The position numbers and the translations under genes were made by a program. Below are positions 1 to 6,281 of a stretch of 10,368 nucleotides of DNA, in pieces (position 1 is the first letter of the stretch; each line of letters begins with the position of its first letter). The stretch lies in the NCBI GenBank assembly GCA_020348925.1, contig CP070758.1, forward strand, positions 742,324 to 752,691, read 5' to 3'. Source of the stretch: Gemmatimonadota bacterium. GTDB taxonomy: Bacteria; JBHIER01; G020348925. The notes under the pieces are model-generated. The model was not told the DNA's origin. It was given only the letters and a program-made list of their open reading frames with translations, and did no database searches.

Positions 1-79
1 CATTCCCGAACTGATCACGCGTCATCCTGGTTTCACTGAACTGCCATTCCGTGCTCACCTGCCACACCGACCAAACAAA

Positions 80-164
<85 letters not shown>

Positions 165-254
165 ATAAAAATAAAATCAGATGATAGTGAGAACTCCTTC
201 GAAGCATAGAACAATCTCAATTCCATACCCCGAACAGCCTCTGCGCTCTCGAAG

Positions 255-329
255 TGGAGCTGGCGATAGGAGTCGAACCTACAACCTGCTGATTACAAAT
301 CAGCTGCTCTACCGTTGAGCCACGCCAGC
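255..329 (-). tRNA. tRNA-Thr (anticodon TGT), CCA encoded
   Basis: On the minus strand it gives a standard 75-nt cloverleaf including CCA. The acceptor arms GCTGGCG and CGCCAGC pair perfectly, the D-arm is GCTCAACGGTAGAGC, the anticodon stem is GCTGA/TCAGC around loop TTTGTAA, and the T-arm carries GTTCGACTC. The anticodon TGT reads ACA-type threonine codons. The tRNA-Thr(TGT) then tRNA-Tyr(GTA) order is the first half of the widespread Thr-Tyr-Gly-Thr-tuf cluster; the rest would lie beyond the left edge, which is inference. Confidence 0.96.
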
Positions 330-426
330 AAAAACTTCCGAGCTTTTACCGCCCAAATCCAGCAATCGAGATTCTATCACCTGAATATTGTCAGCATTTC
401 ATAAAAATGCTTTTGGTAAACCGCCA

Positions 427-454
427 AATCTAATGCTTTTTCTGACAATGTCAA
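427..454 (-). promoter_or_regulatory. sigma-70-type promoter of the tRNA-Thr/tRNA-Tyr unit
   Basis: The minus strand reads TTGACA (449-454), a 16-bp spacer and TAGATT (427-432). The -35 box is perfect and the -10 box matches at 4 of 6 positions. Transcription would begin near 420, about 90 nt before the tRNA-Thr 5' end. The -35 box is embedded in the dyad TGACA-A-TGTCA (443-453). The surrounding 191-bp gap between cysS and tRNA-Thr (330-520) contains a 7-bp hairpin (AGCATTT at 393-399, AAATGCT at 405-411) and T-rich tracts. I see no convincing terminator for cysS there. Confidence 0.6.
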
Positions 455-520
455 CCCATTTTTTGCATTTTTTCTTACAAATTTCAATATTTTTTTCAAG
501 CCCCCAAAACCTTATTTTCT

Positions 521-1915
521 TTAAAGTATTTTCCACCGTGTTCCCTCCGGACTATCCTCCAATATGATGTCCATTTCCCGCAGTCTATCCCGTATCTCAT
601 CCGCCTTTTTCCAATCCCCGGACGTTCTCGCCTGATGGCGCTCCTGTATCATCCGTTCCACGTCTTCATCAATCTCCCTCTGCTTATATTCCAAGACTCC
701 CAGGACGGTATCAAAGTTTTCCATCGTCCGGACGATTTCAACCGCATCACCCCGAGCAATTTTCCCCCCCGCTGCTAAGATGTTTATTTTTCTCACAAAA
801 TCAAATATCGCCGCCAATCCACCCGAAATATTGAGATCATCATCCATCGCTTGGCCAAAGTTTTTTTTGGTCTCCGCCACACACTCGGCCACCTCAGGAT
901 GGTTTCCTCCCTTGCGAACTCTCTTTAAGTTTTCCATGAAATCATACAATCGCTGCAGGGCACTTCGTGAAGCATCAATTCCAGCCAACGTAAAATTAAG
1001 CTGCTGACGATAATGGGTGCTGAGCAACAGATACCGGATGGCCTTCCGATCGTACCCCTTCTCCGAAAGATCTTTTAACGTGTAATAATTTCCCTCGGAT
1101 TTGCTCATCTTTTTCCCCTCGACGAGCAAGTGCTCGCAATGAAGCCAATAGTTCACCCAGGGTTTCCCGGTGGCCCCTTCGGACTGGGCAATTTCGTTCT
1201 CATGATGAGGAAAGATATTATCGACACCACCTGTGTGGATGTCAAATTGCTCGCCGAGGTGTTTCATCGACATGGCACTGCACTCAATATGCCAACCCGG
1301 CCTCCCCTTGCCCAGCTCTGTTTCCCAGAAGACCTCGCCGTCCTCCTCGTCCCAGGCTTTCCACAGGGCAAAGTCACGAGCCTCTTCCTTCTCGTAGGAA
1401 TCGGCATCGATGCGTGCACCAACCTTTAATTGATCGATCTTAAAATGGGCCAGCTTGCCGTACTCCTTGAAATCGGAGATTCGAAAATACGTAGCCCCAT
1501 CCATCTCATACGTATATCCCCGATCCCTCAAACGGAGTATGAGATCGACCATATCCTGGATATGGTCCGTAGCCGCAGGATAGACCTCAGCGGGTTCTAT
1601 GTTTAGATTTCTCAAGTCTTCGAAAAAGGCTTCCTTGTAAGTCTGTGTGTATTCAGCCAGACTCACCCCCTGTTCTTTCGAACCTCGGATGGTCTTGTCG
1701 TCAACATCGGTTAGATTCATCACCTGTTTCACCTGGTATCCGGAATATTTCAAATACCGTCGTAAGAGATCCTCGAAGATGAAGGCCCGCAAATTTCCGA
1801 TATGGGCAAAATCATAGACCGTCGGCCCGCACGTGTACAAACCCACTTTCCCTTCGACAATGGACTGAAATTCCTCTTTCCGCCTCGTTAGTGTATTGAA
1901 TAATCTGAGTGCCAT
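521..1915 (-). CDS. cysS: cysteinyl-tRNA synthetase
   Basis: This is a cytoplasmic class I aminoacyl-tRNA synthetase that charges tRNA-Cys with cysteine using ATP. The 464-residue protein has the usual family length. Visible landmarks are the N-terminal zinc and cysteine-binding Cys in YTCGPTVYD (C29), the HIGN signature at residues 38-41, the second zinc Cys in WHIECSAMS (C212), HHENE at 237-241 supplying the remaining zinc ligands, and GKKMSKSEGN with the KMSKS loop at 269-273. The C-terminal part is the helical DALR-type anticodon-binding region. The ATG start has AGGGGG five nucleotides upstream and lies 28 bp inside the 3' end of ddl, so the two genes are probably one transcript with coupled translation. 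No key residue is missing. The two tRNA genes follow on the same strand. Confidence 0.98.
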   Translation of the reverse strand: MALRLFNTLTRRKEEFQSIVEGKVGLYTCGPTVYDFAHIGNLRAFIFEDLLRRYLKYSGYQVKQVMNLTDVDDKTIRGSKEQGVSLAEYTQTYKEAFFEDLRNLNIEPAEVYPAATDHIQDMVDLILRLRDRGYTYEMDGATYFRISDFKEYGKLAHFKIDQLKVGARIDADSYEKEEARDFALWKAWDEEDGEVFWETELGKGRPGWHIECSAMSMKHLGEQFDIHTGGVDNIFPHHENEIAQSEGATGKPWVNYWLHCEHLLVEGKKMSKSEGNYYTLKDLSEKGYDRKAIRYLLLSTHYRQQLNFTLAGIDASRSALQRLYDFMENLKRVRKGGNHPEVAECVAETKKNFGQAMDDDLNISGGLAAIFDFVRKINILAAGGKIARGDAVEIVRTMENFDTVLGVLEYKQREIDEDVERMIQERHQARTSGDWKKADEIRDRLREMDIILEDSPEGTRWKIL

Positions 1916-2964
1916 GGTTCCCCCTGATCACTTCCTAAATTGTGTCTCTCCAATGCCAGCCGAAGGATCTCGTCCACCAAGTCGGGAGGTGAGATCCCCT
2001 GGGCCATGGCCGCCTTCGGAACGAGACTTGTCTCCGTCATTCCCGGAATCGTATTCACCTCCAAACAAAACGGTTCATTGTTCTCATCGAGACGGATATC
2101 CACTCGACCGAAACCGTCACATTTGAGACTTTCGAAAGCTTTCACACCCATCTTTTGTATCTGAAGGAGGACCTTCTCGGACAATTCGGCGGGCACGGTG
2201 TATGTCGATTTTCCCTTTGTGTACTTACATTCGTAATCGTACACCCCATGTTCCGGATGGATCTCTATAACAGGCAATGCCTCCTTGCCGAGAAGAGACA
2301 CCGTTAATTCGCGTCCCGCTATATATTGTTCCAGGAGAATTTCTTCCGAATAGGACCGGACCTCCCGAAAGGCTGCTTCCAGATCGGAAGGCTGGTGGAC
2401 GATACTCAGACCGACGGTGGAGCCCTGATTGTTCGGTTTCACGACCACTGGGAAACCAAAGGTACTCTCAATGCGACTTTGAATCTCTTGATGCCCCGCT
2501 CCAACATCTGCCGTGAGAGAAAACCACGCCGGTGTCTGGATACCATCCTTCTCAAAAAGTTTTTTACTGATGATTTTATCCATGGCCAGCGTACTCCCTA
2601 ATACGCCCGATCCGGTGTAGGGCAGGCCCGCCAGTTCCAGCATCCCCTGGACGGTGCCATCCTCGCCCGGCACGCCGTGCAGCGCGATGAAGACCGCATC
2701 AATCTTCCTCGTTATGAGATCATGGACCGATTCGAAGACCCGTCTGTGGCCGTAAGCTGAGAGTTCATCCGGTTTCGGCGGTCGCCTTTGAATACTCCCC
2801 CGAACGTGTGGCGAGATATTGTCCTGCCGATTCGCCCCGAAGGCTGCATCAATCTCAATGACTTGATGGCCGGCCTTCTGTAACCATCGGGCCACTGCTC
2901 TTCCTGATGCCAGGGAGACATCCCTTTCGGTCGACGTGCCTCCCATTAAAACAGCAATTCTCAT
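1888..2964 (-). CDS. ddl: D-alanine--D-alanine ligase
   Basis: This ATP-grasp ligase makes the D-Ala-D-Ala dipeptide used for the peptidoglycan stem peptide, in the cytoplasm. The 358 residues include the N-terminal GGTSTERDVSLASG motif with the substrate-positioning Glu (E13), HGVPGEDG at 96-103, the ATP-grasp strand KPNNQGSTVGLS with S182, the omega-loop Lys-Tyr pair (K247-Y248), and the metal-binding motif LEVNTIPGMTETSLVPK near 301-317. The omega-loop Tyr is the residue that favours D-Ala over D-lactate; VanA-type ligases have His there. The protein is longer than E. coli DdlB, with an extra stretch around residues 42-76 and a polar tail after residue 340. The ATG at 2964 overlaps the stop of a possible 28-codon leader ORF (ATGA). 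The 3' end overlaps cysS. Confidence 0.96.
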   Translation of the reverse strand: MRIAVLMGGTSTERDVSLASGRAVARWLQKAGHQVIEIDAAFGANRQDNISPHVRGSIQRRPPKPDELSAYGHRRVFESVHDLITRKIDAVFIALHGVPGEDGTVQGMLELAGLPYTGSGVLGSTLAMDKIISKKLFEKDGIQTPAWFSLTADVGAGHQEIQSRIESTFGFPVVVKPNNQGSTVGLSIVHQPSDLEAAFREVRSYSEEILLEQYIAGRELTVSLLGKEALPVIEIHPEHGVYDYECKYTKGKSTYTVPAELSEKVLLQIQKMGVKAFESLKCDGFGRVDIRLDENNEPFCLEVNTIPGMTETSLVPKAAMAQGISPPDLVDEILRLALERHNLGSDQGEPWHSDYSIH

Positions 2965-3047
2965 GACTTTCTCAAGGAGCTTTCCAATTCTGAGTATGCA
3001 AAAAGCTCTTGGACGACATGTTGTCTGAAAACGTACGACTCCGACAC
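2961..3047 (-). CDS. possible 28-codon leader ORF upstream of ddl
   Basis: A GTG (3045-3047) preceded closely by GGAGG opens a 28-codon frame whose TGA overlaps the ddl ATG by four bases (ATGA), the usual layout for translational coupling. The peptide begins MSESYVFRQH and ends LRKS; it is polar, has no signal or membrane segment, and I recognise no family. The frame is also in register with the end of the slipin gene beyond its TAG stop, and such an open stretch could arise by chance. Evidence for a real peptide is limited to the ribosome binding site and the ATGA overlap. Confidence 0.3.
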   Translation of the reverse strand: MSESYVFRQHVVQELFAYSELESSLRKS

Positions 3048-3063
3048 CACACCTCCAAGAGCT
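3000..3063 (-). terminator. 10-bp inverted repeat with T-run between slipin and ddl (terminator or attenuator-like)
   Basis: On the minus strand AGCTCTTGGA (3054-3063) is repeated as its exact reverse complement TCCAAGAGCT (3004-3013) and is followed by TTTT and then G. The 40-nt loop holds a near-perfect 14-bp palindrome (3012-3025, GACGACATGTTGTC on the plus strand). The upstream arm covers part of the GGAGG preceding the possible leader ORF. It could therefore act as a partial terminator after slipin, or as a structure masking that ribosome binding site. The loop is long for an intrinsic terminator. Confidence 0.4.
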
Positions 3064-3101
3064 GATTGATTACAGCGCAGCGTTATCTCCGAGTTTTCTC
3101 T

Positions 3102-3878
3102 CTATTCTTTCGATTCCGGTCCCCCTTGGGTTTTCTTTATCTGTGCCTCAAAGAACGGTCTGAAGAGATCAATGGGCACGGGAAAAATAGTCGTTGAATT
3201 ATTCTCAGTAGCCACCTCCGTCAGAGTCTGCAAGAATCGCAACTGCATGGCCACGGGTTCGGTACCGAGCACCTTCGCTGCCTGGGCCAGTTTTTCAGAA
3301 GCTTGGGATTCGCCTTCGGCGTGGATGATCTTGGCCCGCCTCTCCCTCTCGGCCTCGGCCTGCCGCGCAATGGCCCGCTTCATCTCATCGGGCAGATCGA
3401 CGTGTTTCACCTCCACCGCCGAGACCTTTATCCCCCACGGATCGGTGTGCTCATCTAGAATCGACTGCAACTGCTTGTTAATTTTGTCCCGCTCGGCCAG
3501 AAGCTCATCCAATTCACATTGTCCCAGAACACTCCTCAGAGTTGTCTGAGCTAACTGAGAGGTGGCGTAAAGGTACCGCTCCACCTCCACAATGGCCTTG
3601 GCCGGGTCCATCACCCGGAAATAGATCACGGCATTGACTTTGACCGAGACGTTATCCCTCGTAATAACATCCTGGGGTGGCACATCCATGGCAATAATCC
3701 GCAGGCTCACCTTGACCATACGATCGACGATCGGGATAAGCAAGAACAACCCAGGTCCTCTGGACCCGACTAAACGCCCAAGTCGAAAGACCACGCCGCG
3801 TTCGTATTCTCTCAGTATCCGAACGGCACTGGCTAACAGAAGAAACACAATAACGGCGACAGTAAAAAAGAAAGGCAT
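3102..3878 (-). CDS. slipin / stomatin-family SPFH membrane protein
   Basis: This is a bacterial stomatin homologue of the slipin class, thought to scaffold membrane microdomains and to be a partner or substrate of the NfeD protease encoded next to it. The chosen 258-residue form starts at the ATG at 3876-3878. A perfect AGGAGG lies seven nucleotides upstream of it, inside the 18-nt extension obtained by using the in-frame GTG at 3896, so the longer start is unlikely. Residues 3-20 form one N-terminal membrane helix. The SPFH domain follows ([12 protein letters not shown] at 24-35, [12 protein letters not shown] at 41-52, [15 protein letters not shown] at 65-79), then [16 protein letters not shown] at 148-163. 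A charged Ala/Glu/Arg-rich coiled coil (about 166-203) and a short hydrophobic C-terminal segment complete it. The gene begins 14 bp after the nfeD stop. Confidence 0.95.
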   Translation of the reverse strand: MPFFFTVAVIVFLLLASAVRILREYERGVVFRLGRLVGSRGPGLFLLIPIVDRMVKVSLRIIAMDVPPQDVITRDNVSVKVNAVIYFRVMDPAKAIVEVERYLYATSQLAQTTLRSVLGQCELDELLAERDKINKQLQSILDEHTDPWGIKVSAVEVKHVDLPDEMKRAIARQAEAERERRAKIIHAEGESQASEKLAQAAKVLGTEPVAMQLRFLQTLTEVATENNSTTIFPVPIDLFRPFFEAQIKKTQGGPESKE

Positions 3879-3892
3879 CCGTAAACCTCCTT

Positions 3893-5173
3893 TCACGTAT
3901 GTTTTGAAACTTTCAGCTTCATACGCTGGACTTCTGAGACGATAATTTCTTCTCCCTCTTCAATCGGTTCATCACTCACGGCATTCCAAAATTCACCGTG
4001 GACGAAGACCTTGCCCGTGGGATCAAGCCTCGATTTCGCCACCCCCGTCTCTCCAACAAGACCCTCCTGCCCGGTGGTGGGCTTCTTCAACCGGGCCCGA
4101 AGGGCCATCCCCATGGCGAAGACAAAAAAGGCCACGGTCACGATCACGGCGGGAATGATCGTCATCCAGGAGATCCTCAGAAACTCAGACGGTGTTTTGA
4201 TCAGCATGATTGAACCCATAATCATAGAGATAACTCCCCCTACTGTTAACAGTCCGTAGCTTGGCACTTTTATTTCGGCGATAAAGAGAATCAGGGCAAA
4301 GAGGATAAGAAGCAAACCGGCATAGTTGATGGGCAGAGTGTGCAGTGCAAAAAATGCCAGGATTAAACAAATACCACCGACCACGCCCGGTAAAATGGAT
4401 CCCGGATTGGAAAGCTCGAAGAACAGGCCGTAAAAACCGAGAAGCAGGAGGATGTAGGCCACGTTTGGATTTGAGATGATGTCCAGGATTCTGTAGCGCA
4501 GGCTCATATCGATACGCCGTATCTCGGCACCGTCGGTCTTCAGAATTCTCTGGCCGACAGCCAATTGGACCTCCCTACCATCAAGAGCCCCTAAAAGATC
4601 CCGGAGATCGTCACTGATGACGTCGATGACGCCCTCCTCCAGCGCCTCCTTTTCGGTAATTGAGACACTCTGGCGCACCGCCGCCTCGGCCCAATCCGCA
4701 TTTCGACCTCTCTTCTCCGCCAAGGATCGGATATCGGCCACCGCATCGTTGACCAGTTTTTGCTCGACGTCCTCGGACATCTCGCCTCCTCCCATGGTCA
4801 CCGGATGGGCTGCCCCGATATGTGTCCCGGGTGTCATGGCGGCAACATGGGAAGCCAGTGTGACCCACACTCCTGCCGACGCAGCCCGTGCTCCCCCTGG
4901 CGAGACGAAAACCACCACCGGGACATCCGAGGCGAGAATGTTCTTCTTAATCGAATGCATCGACTCCATGAGACCGCCGGGTGTATCCAGCTCGATGATC
5001 AAGCATTGCGCGCCATCGTCCTCGGCGATCCGGATGGCATCACTGATGAACTTGTCGGCCACCGGGTTGACGACCCCGTTCACCTCGATCACGTCGACGT
5101 GCGTTTGGGCCAGAAGGGGTGAAACCGTTATCACAAAAGAAAAGACAACTATGCCATAGATCTTGCGTTTCAC
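3893..5173 (-). CDS. NfeD family membrane-bound serine protease (ClpP-class, long form)
   Basis: Long NfeD proteins join a ClpP/SppA-like periplasmic serine protease domain to a membrane region and a C-terminal OB-fold, and are encoded beside slipin. From GTG 5171-5173 the protein has 426 residues: a signal sequence beginning [11 protein letters not shown] and ending near LLA-Q, the protease domain with LDTPGG, and the nucleophile in [10 protein letters not shown] (S99). K139 is the general base by alignment with Pyrococcus PH1510 (Ser97/Lys138). About five membrane helices lie between residues 238 and 358, and a beta-rich OB domain covers about 370-426. GAGGTG with suitable spacing precedes this GTG. 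A GTG 36 nt upstream (5209), with its own AGGAAG, would add 12 residues and cannot be excluded. It is the first gene of the nfeD-slipin operon. Confidence 0.95.
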   Translation of the reverse strand: MKRKIYGIVVFSFVITVSPLLAQTHVDVIEVNGVVNPVADKFISDAIRIAEDDGAQCLIIELDTPGGLMESMHSIKKNILASDVPVVVFVSPGGARAASAGVWVTLASHVAAMTPGTHIGAAHPVTMGGGEMSEDVEQKLVNDAVADIRSLAEKRGRNADWAEAAVRQSVSITEKEALEEGVIDVISDDLRDLLGALDGREVQLAVGQRILKTDGAEIRRIDMSLRYRILDIISNPNVAYILLLLGFYGLFFELSNPGSILPGVVGGICLILAFFALHTLPINYAGLLLILFALILFIAEIKVPSYGLLTVGGVISMIMGSIMLIKTPSEFLRISWMTIIPAVIVTVAFFVFAMGMALRARLKKPTTGQEGLVGETGVAKSRLDPTGKVFVHGEFWNAVSDEPIEEGEEIIVSEVQRMKLKVSKHT

Positions 5174-5312
5174 TCTACACCTCAATAACGTAAGCACTGT
5201 GTAGTGCACTATTGCTTCCTGCAGAACACATGCAACACAGATTGTTTTTCATTGCAAAGAATATCCTGTTTGTCCTAAAAAACTTATTCCCTTATTTTTG
5301 CAAGGAGCAATA

Positions 5313-5340
5313 ATAATACGCACCTAAAGTAATATGTCGA
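5313..5340 (-). promoter_or_regulatory. candidate promoter for nfeD-slipin
   Basis: On the minus strand TCGACA (5335-5340), a 16-bp spacer and TATTAT (5313-5318) each match the sigma-70 consensus at 5 of 6 positions. The start would be near 5306, leaving a leader of about 100 to 130 nt before the nfeD start codons. It is the best candidate I see upstream of this operon. Confidence 0.4.
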
Positions 5341-5582
5341 AAGAAACAAGTCAACTAAAAAATAGGAAGCGAAACCTCTATGCAACCGCCGCATTCAGGG
5401 AGATTTTGGGTGTACGGTTCGGGCACATACGATACGCTCTTGCCAATCTCAAAATAGAGGCGAGCTCGTCAGCCGGCAATTTGAATGAAATAAAAAATAA
5501 TGAATTCCAAATTCATGTGGACAATGATTCATAGTTACCTTAAACGCCCAATGAATTCCTACCGCAGTCACCGAAAAAATAC
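5341..5582. other. intergenic stretch without a convincing gene
   Basis: This segment lies between the nfeD promoter and the rightward promoter at 5583. A 66-codon plus-strand frame (5334-5534) lacks a ribosome binding site and its ATG falls in the nfeD promoter. The only structure seen is a 7-bp inverted repeat, ATGAATT (5500-5506) with AATTCAT (5510-5516), and a direct repeat of AATGAATTCC at 5499 and 5550. Together with the following stretch, no protein gene is supported between 5210 and 5953. Confidence 0.5.
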
Positions 5583-5611
5583 TTGACTTTTCTTGAAATG
5601 GCCCATATACT
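5583..5611 (+). promoter_or_regulatory. strong sigma-70-type promoter, rightward
   Basis: TTGACT (5583-5588), a 17-bp spacer and TATACT (5606-5611) each match consensus at 5 of 6 positions with ideal spacing. Transcription would start near 5618 and run towards the palindrome at 5745 and the small membrane protein gene at 5954, giving an unusually long leader of about 335 nt. Alternatively it makes a separate short transcript. Confidence 0.5.
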
Positions 5612-5678
5612 TCCATACAATTCACTGGACACAGATTGGTGGTAAAAACGACGTGACACACATCGGCCTTCCTCTGGC

Positions 5679-5777
5679 ATGGATTTACTTGATGAACAGA
5701 TTGAAAATGTGTCTAACAAAGTGACGCACAAAGCCCACTGGAAGGGGTGTTATACTGATCAGTTTAACACCCGGTGA
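5679..5777 (+). CDS. possible 32-codon ORF ending in the palindrome (weak)
   Basis: An ATG frame of 32 codons starts with residues MDLLDEQIENV, is highly polar and ends at TGA 5775-5777, so its last codons are encoded by the 28-bp palindrome. No ribosome binding site is visible in front of the ATG and the family is not recognised. It is recorded because it sits downstream of a good promoter in a region otherwise without genes. It may well be chance. Confidence 0.15.
   Translation: MDLLDEQIENVSNKVTHKAHWKGCYTDQFNTR
5745..5772. promoter_or_regulatory. 28-bp near-perfect palindrome, candidate operator or RNA hairpin
   Basis: GGGTGTTA (5745-5752) is mirrored by TAACACCC (5765-5772), and the centre ACTGATCAGT (5754-5763) is itself a perfect 10-bp palindrome. 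Only one T-T pair (5753/5764) breaks the 14-bp half-site symmetry. No T-run follows on either strand, so it is not a typical intrinsic terminator. It lies about 130 bp downstream of the promoter at 5583-5611 and about 180 bp upstream of the 58-codon gene. Confidence 0.5.
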
Positions 5778-5857
5778 GAAACGGGCCCGATACACTATAT
5801 ATGGATCATACGGTAAAGAATATTTCCCCGGCAGGTTGCCGATCGGCGTCTGAGCCC

Positions 5858-5886
5858 TTAAGCGAGATTGCCAGGGGCTTTATACT
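5858..5886 (+). promoter_or_regulatory. weak candidate promoter for the 58-codon gene
   Basis: TATACT at 5881-5886 is a good -10 box, but the -35 position 17 bp upstream (5858-5863, TTAAGC) matches at only 3 of 6 positions. The start near 5893 would give a short leader of about 60 nt for the gene at 5954. Confidence 0.25.
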
Positions 5887-5953
5887 GGTCGGCATACTCA
5901 ATGTTAGGATGTCCATGACCATGGCAAGTTACACTCCAGGAGGTAGGAGAACT

Positions 5954-6130
5954 ATGAGCAGAGGAGGTCTTGTTGTGATAGTAAACGCCGTCATCTGGGG
6001 AGTTGTTCTGATCGCCTGCTCCCTCGCCTTGAAAGGGACCGGGGCATTCTCGAAGATACAACACATCCTCGGCGGTGGTGCTGCGGCTTCACTTTTGATT
6101 GTAGCCGGCGGAATGCGGCGAAAACCGTAA
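5954..6130 (+). CDS. small two-helix membrane protein of unknown function
   Basis: This is a 58-residue protein beginning MSRGGLVVIVNAVIWG. The ATG at 5954 is chosen because AGGAGG and a second GGAGA stand just upstream; the same frame is open back to 5774 but has no comparable start signal. Residues 6-25 and 38-53 form two hydrophobic segments joined by a short polar turn containing KGTGAFSKIQ. A Gly/Ala-rich second helix (ILGGGAAASLLIVAGG) and a positive tail MRRKP suggest an inner-membrane hairpin with the tail in the cytoplasm. There is no catalytic motif and I do not recognise a named family. The gene stands alone, convergent with the phosphatase gene. Confidence 0.7.
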   Translation: MSRGGLVVIVNAVIWGVVLIACSLALKGTGAFSKIQHILGGGAAASLLIVAGGMRRKP

Positions 6131-6132
6131 TT

Positions 6133-6157
6133 GGGGATAATATCCTTGATCTTTTTT
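6133..6157 (+). terminator. weak candidate terminator after the 58-codon gene
   Basis: A short stem GGGGAT/ATCCTT with an AAT loop (two G-T pairs) is followed by GATC and six Ts (6152-6157), directly after the stop codon at 6128-6130. The stem is weak. Confidence 0.25.
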
Positions 6158-6214
6158 CCTGACACGAATTGAACGGTTACACATACCGGGCGATCAGGGA
6201 ACCGTAACCCTTCA

Positions 6215-6235
6215 ACGAAGCGTGCTTCGTACGAA
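6215..6235. repeat. overlapping small palindromes between convergent genes
   Basis: ACGAAGC (6215-6221) and GCTTCGT (6224-6230) form a perfect 7-bp inverted repeat with a GT centre, and TTCGTACGAA (6226-6235) is a second perfect palindrome sharing half of the first. They lie between the stops of the 58-codon gene and the phosphatase gene. No T-run follows. Confidence 0.35.
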
Positions 6236-6281
6236 ACAGGGCCTCGTCATCGCAACCGAAAAACGTACTTGATGAGAGCTC

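Noticed and set aside
2961-3104. Stop-codon readthrough extension of slipin into the ddl spacer
   Set aside because: The frame stays open for about 46 codons after the TAG, but an open stretch of that size is not rare by chance and the slipin already has a normal family length.
3879-3896. GTG start at 3896 for the slipin gene
   Set aside because: The AGGAGG ribosome binding site lies downstream of this GTG, so translation should start at the ATG at 3878.
4617-5159. 180-codon plus-strand open frame antisense to nfeD
   Set aside because: It lies entirely within the well-supported NfeD protease frame, has a low-complexity Ser/Thr/Pro composition typical of antisense shadows and no recognisable motif.
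5334-5534. 66-codon plus-strand ORF starting with MSKETSQLKN
   Set aside because: It has no ribosome binding site, its ATG lies in the candidate nfeD promoter, and its composition gives no domain or membrane signal.
5449-5731. Two minus-strand ORFs of 63 to 70 codons in the intergenic region
   Set aside because: They overlap each other in different frames, lack ribosome binding sites and have Cys/Ser-rich shadow-like sequences.
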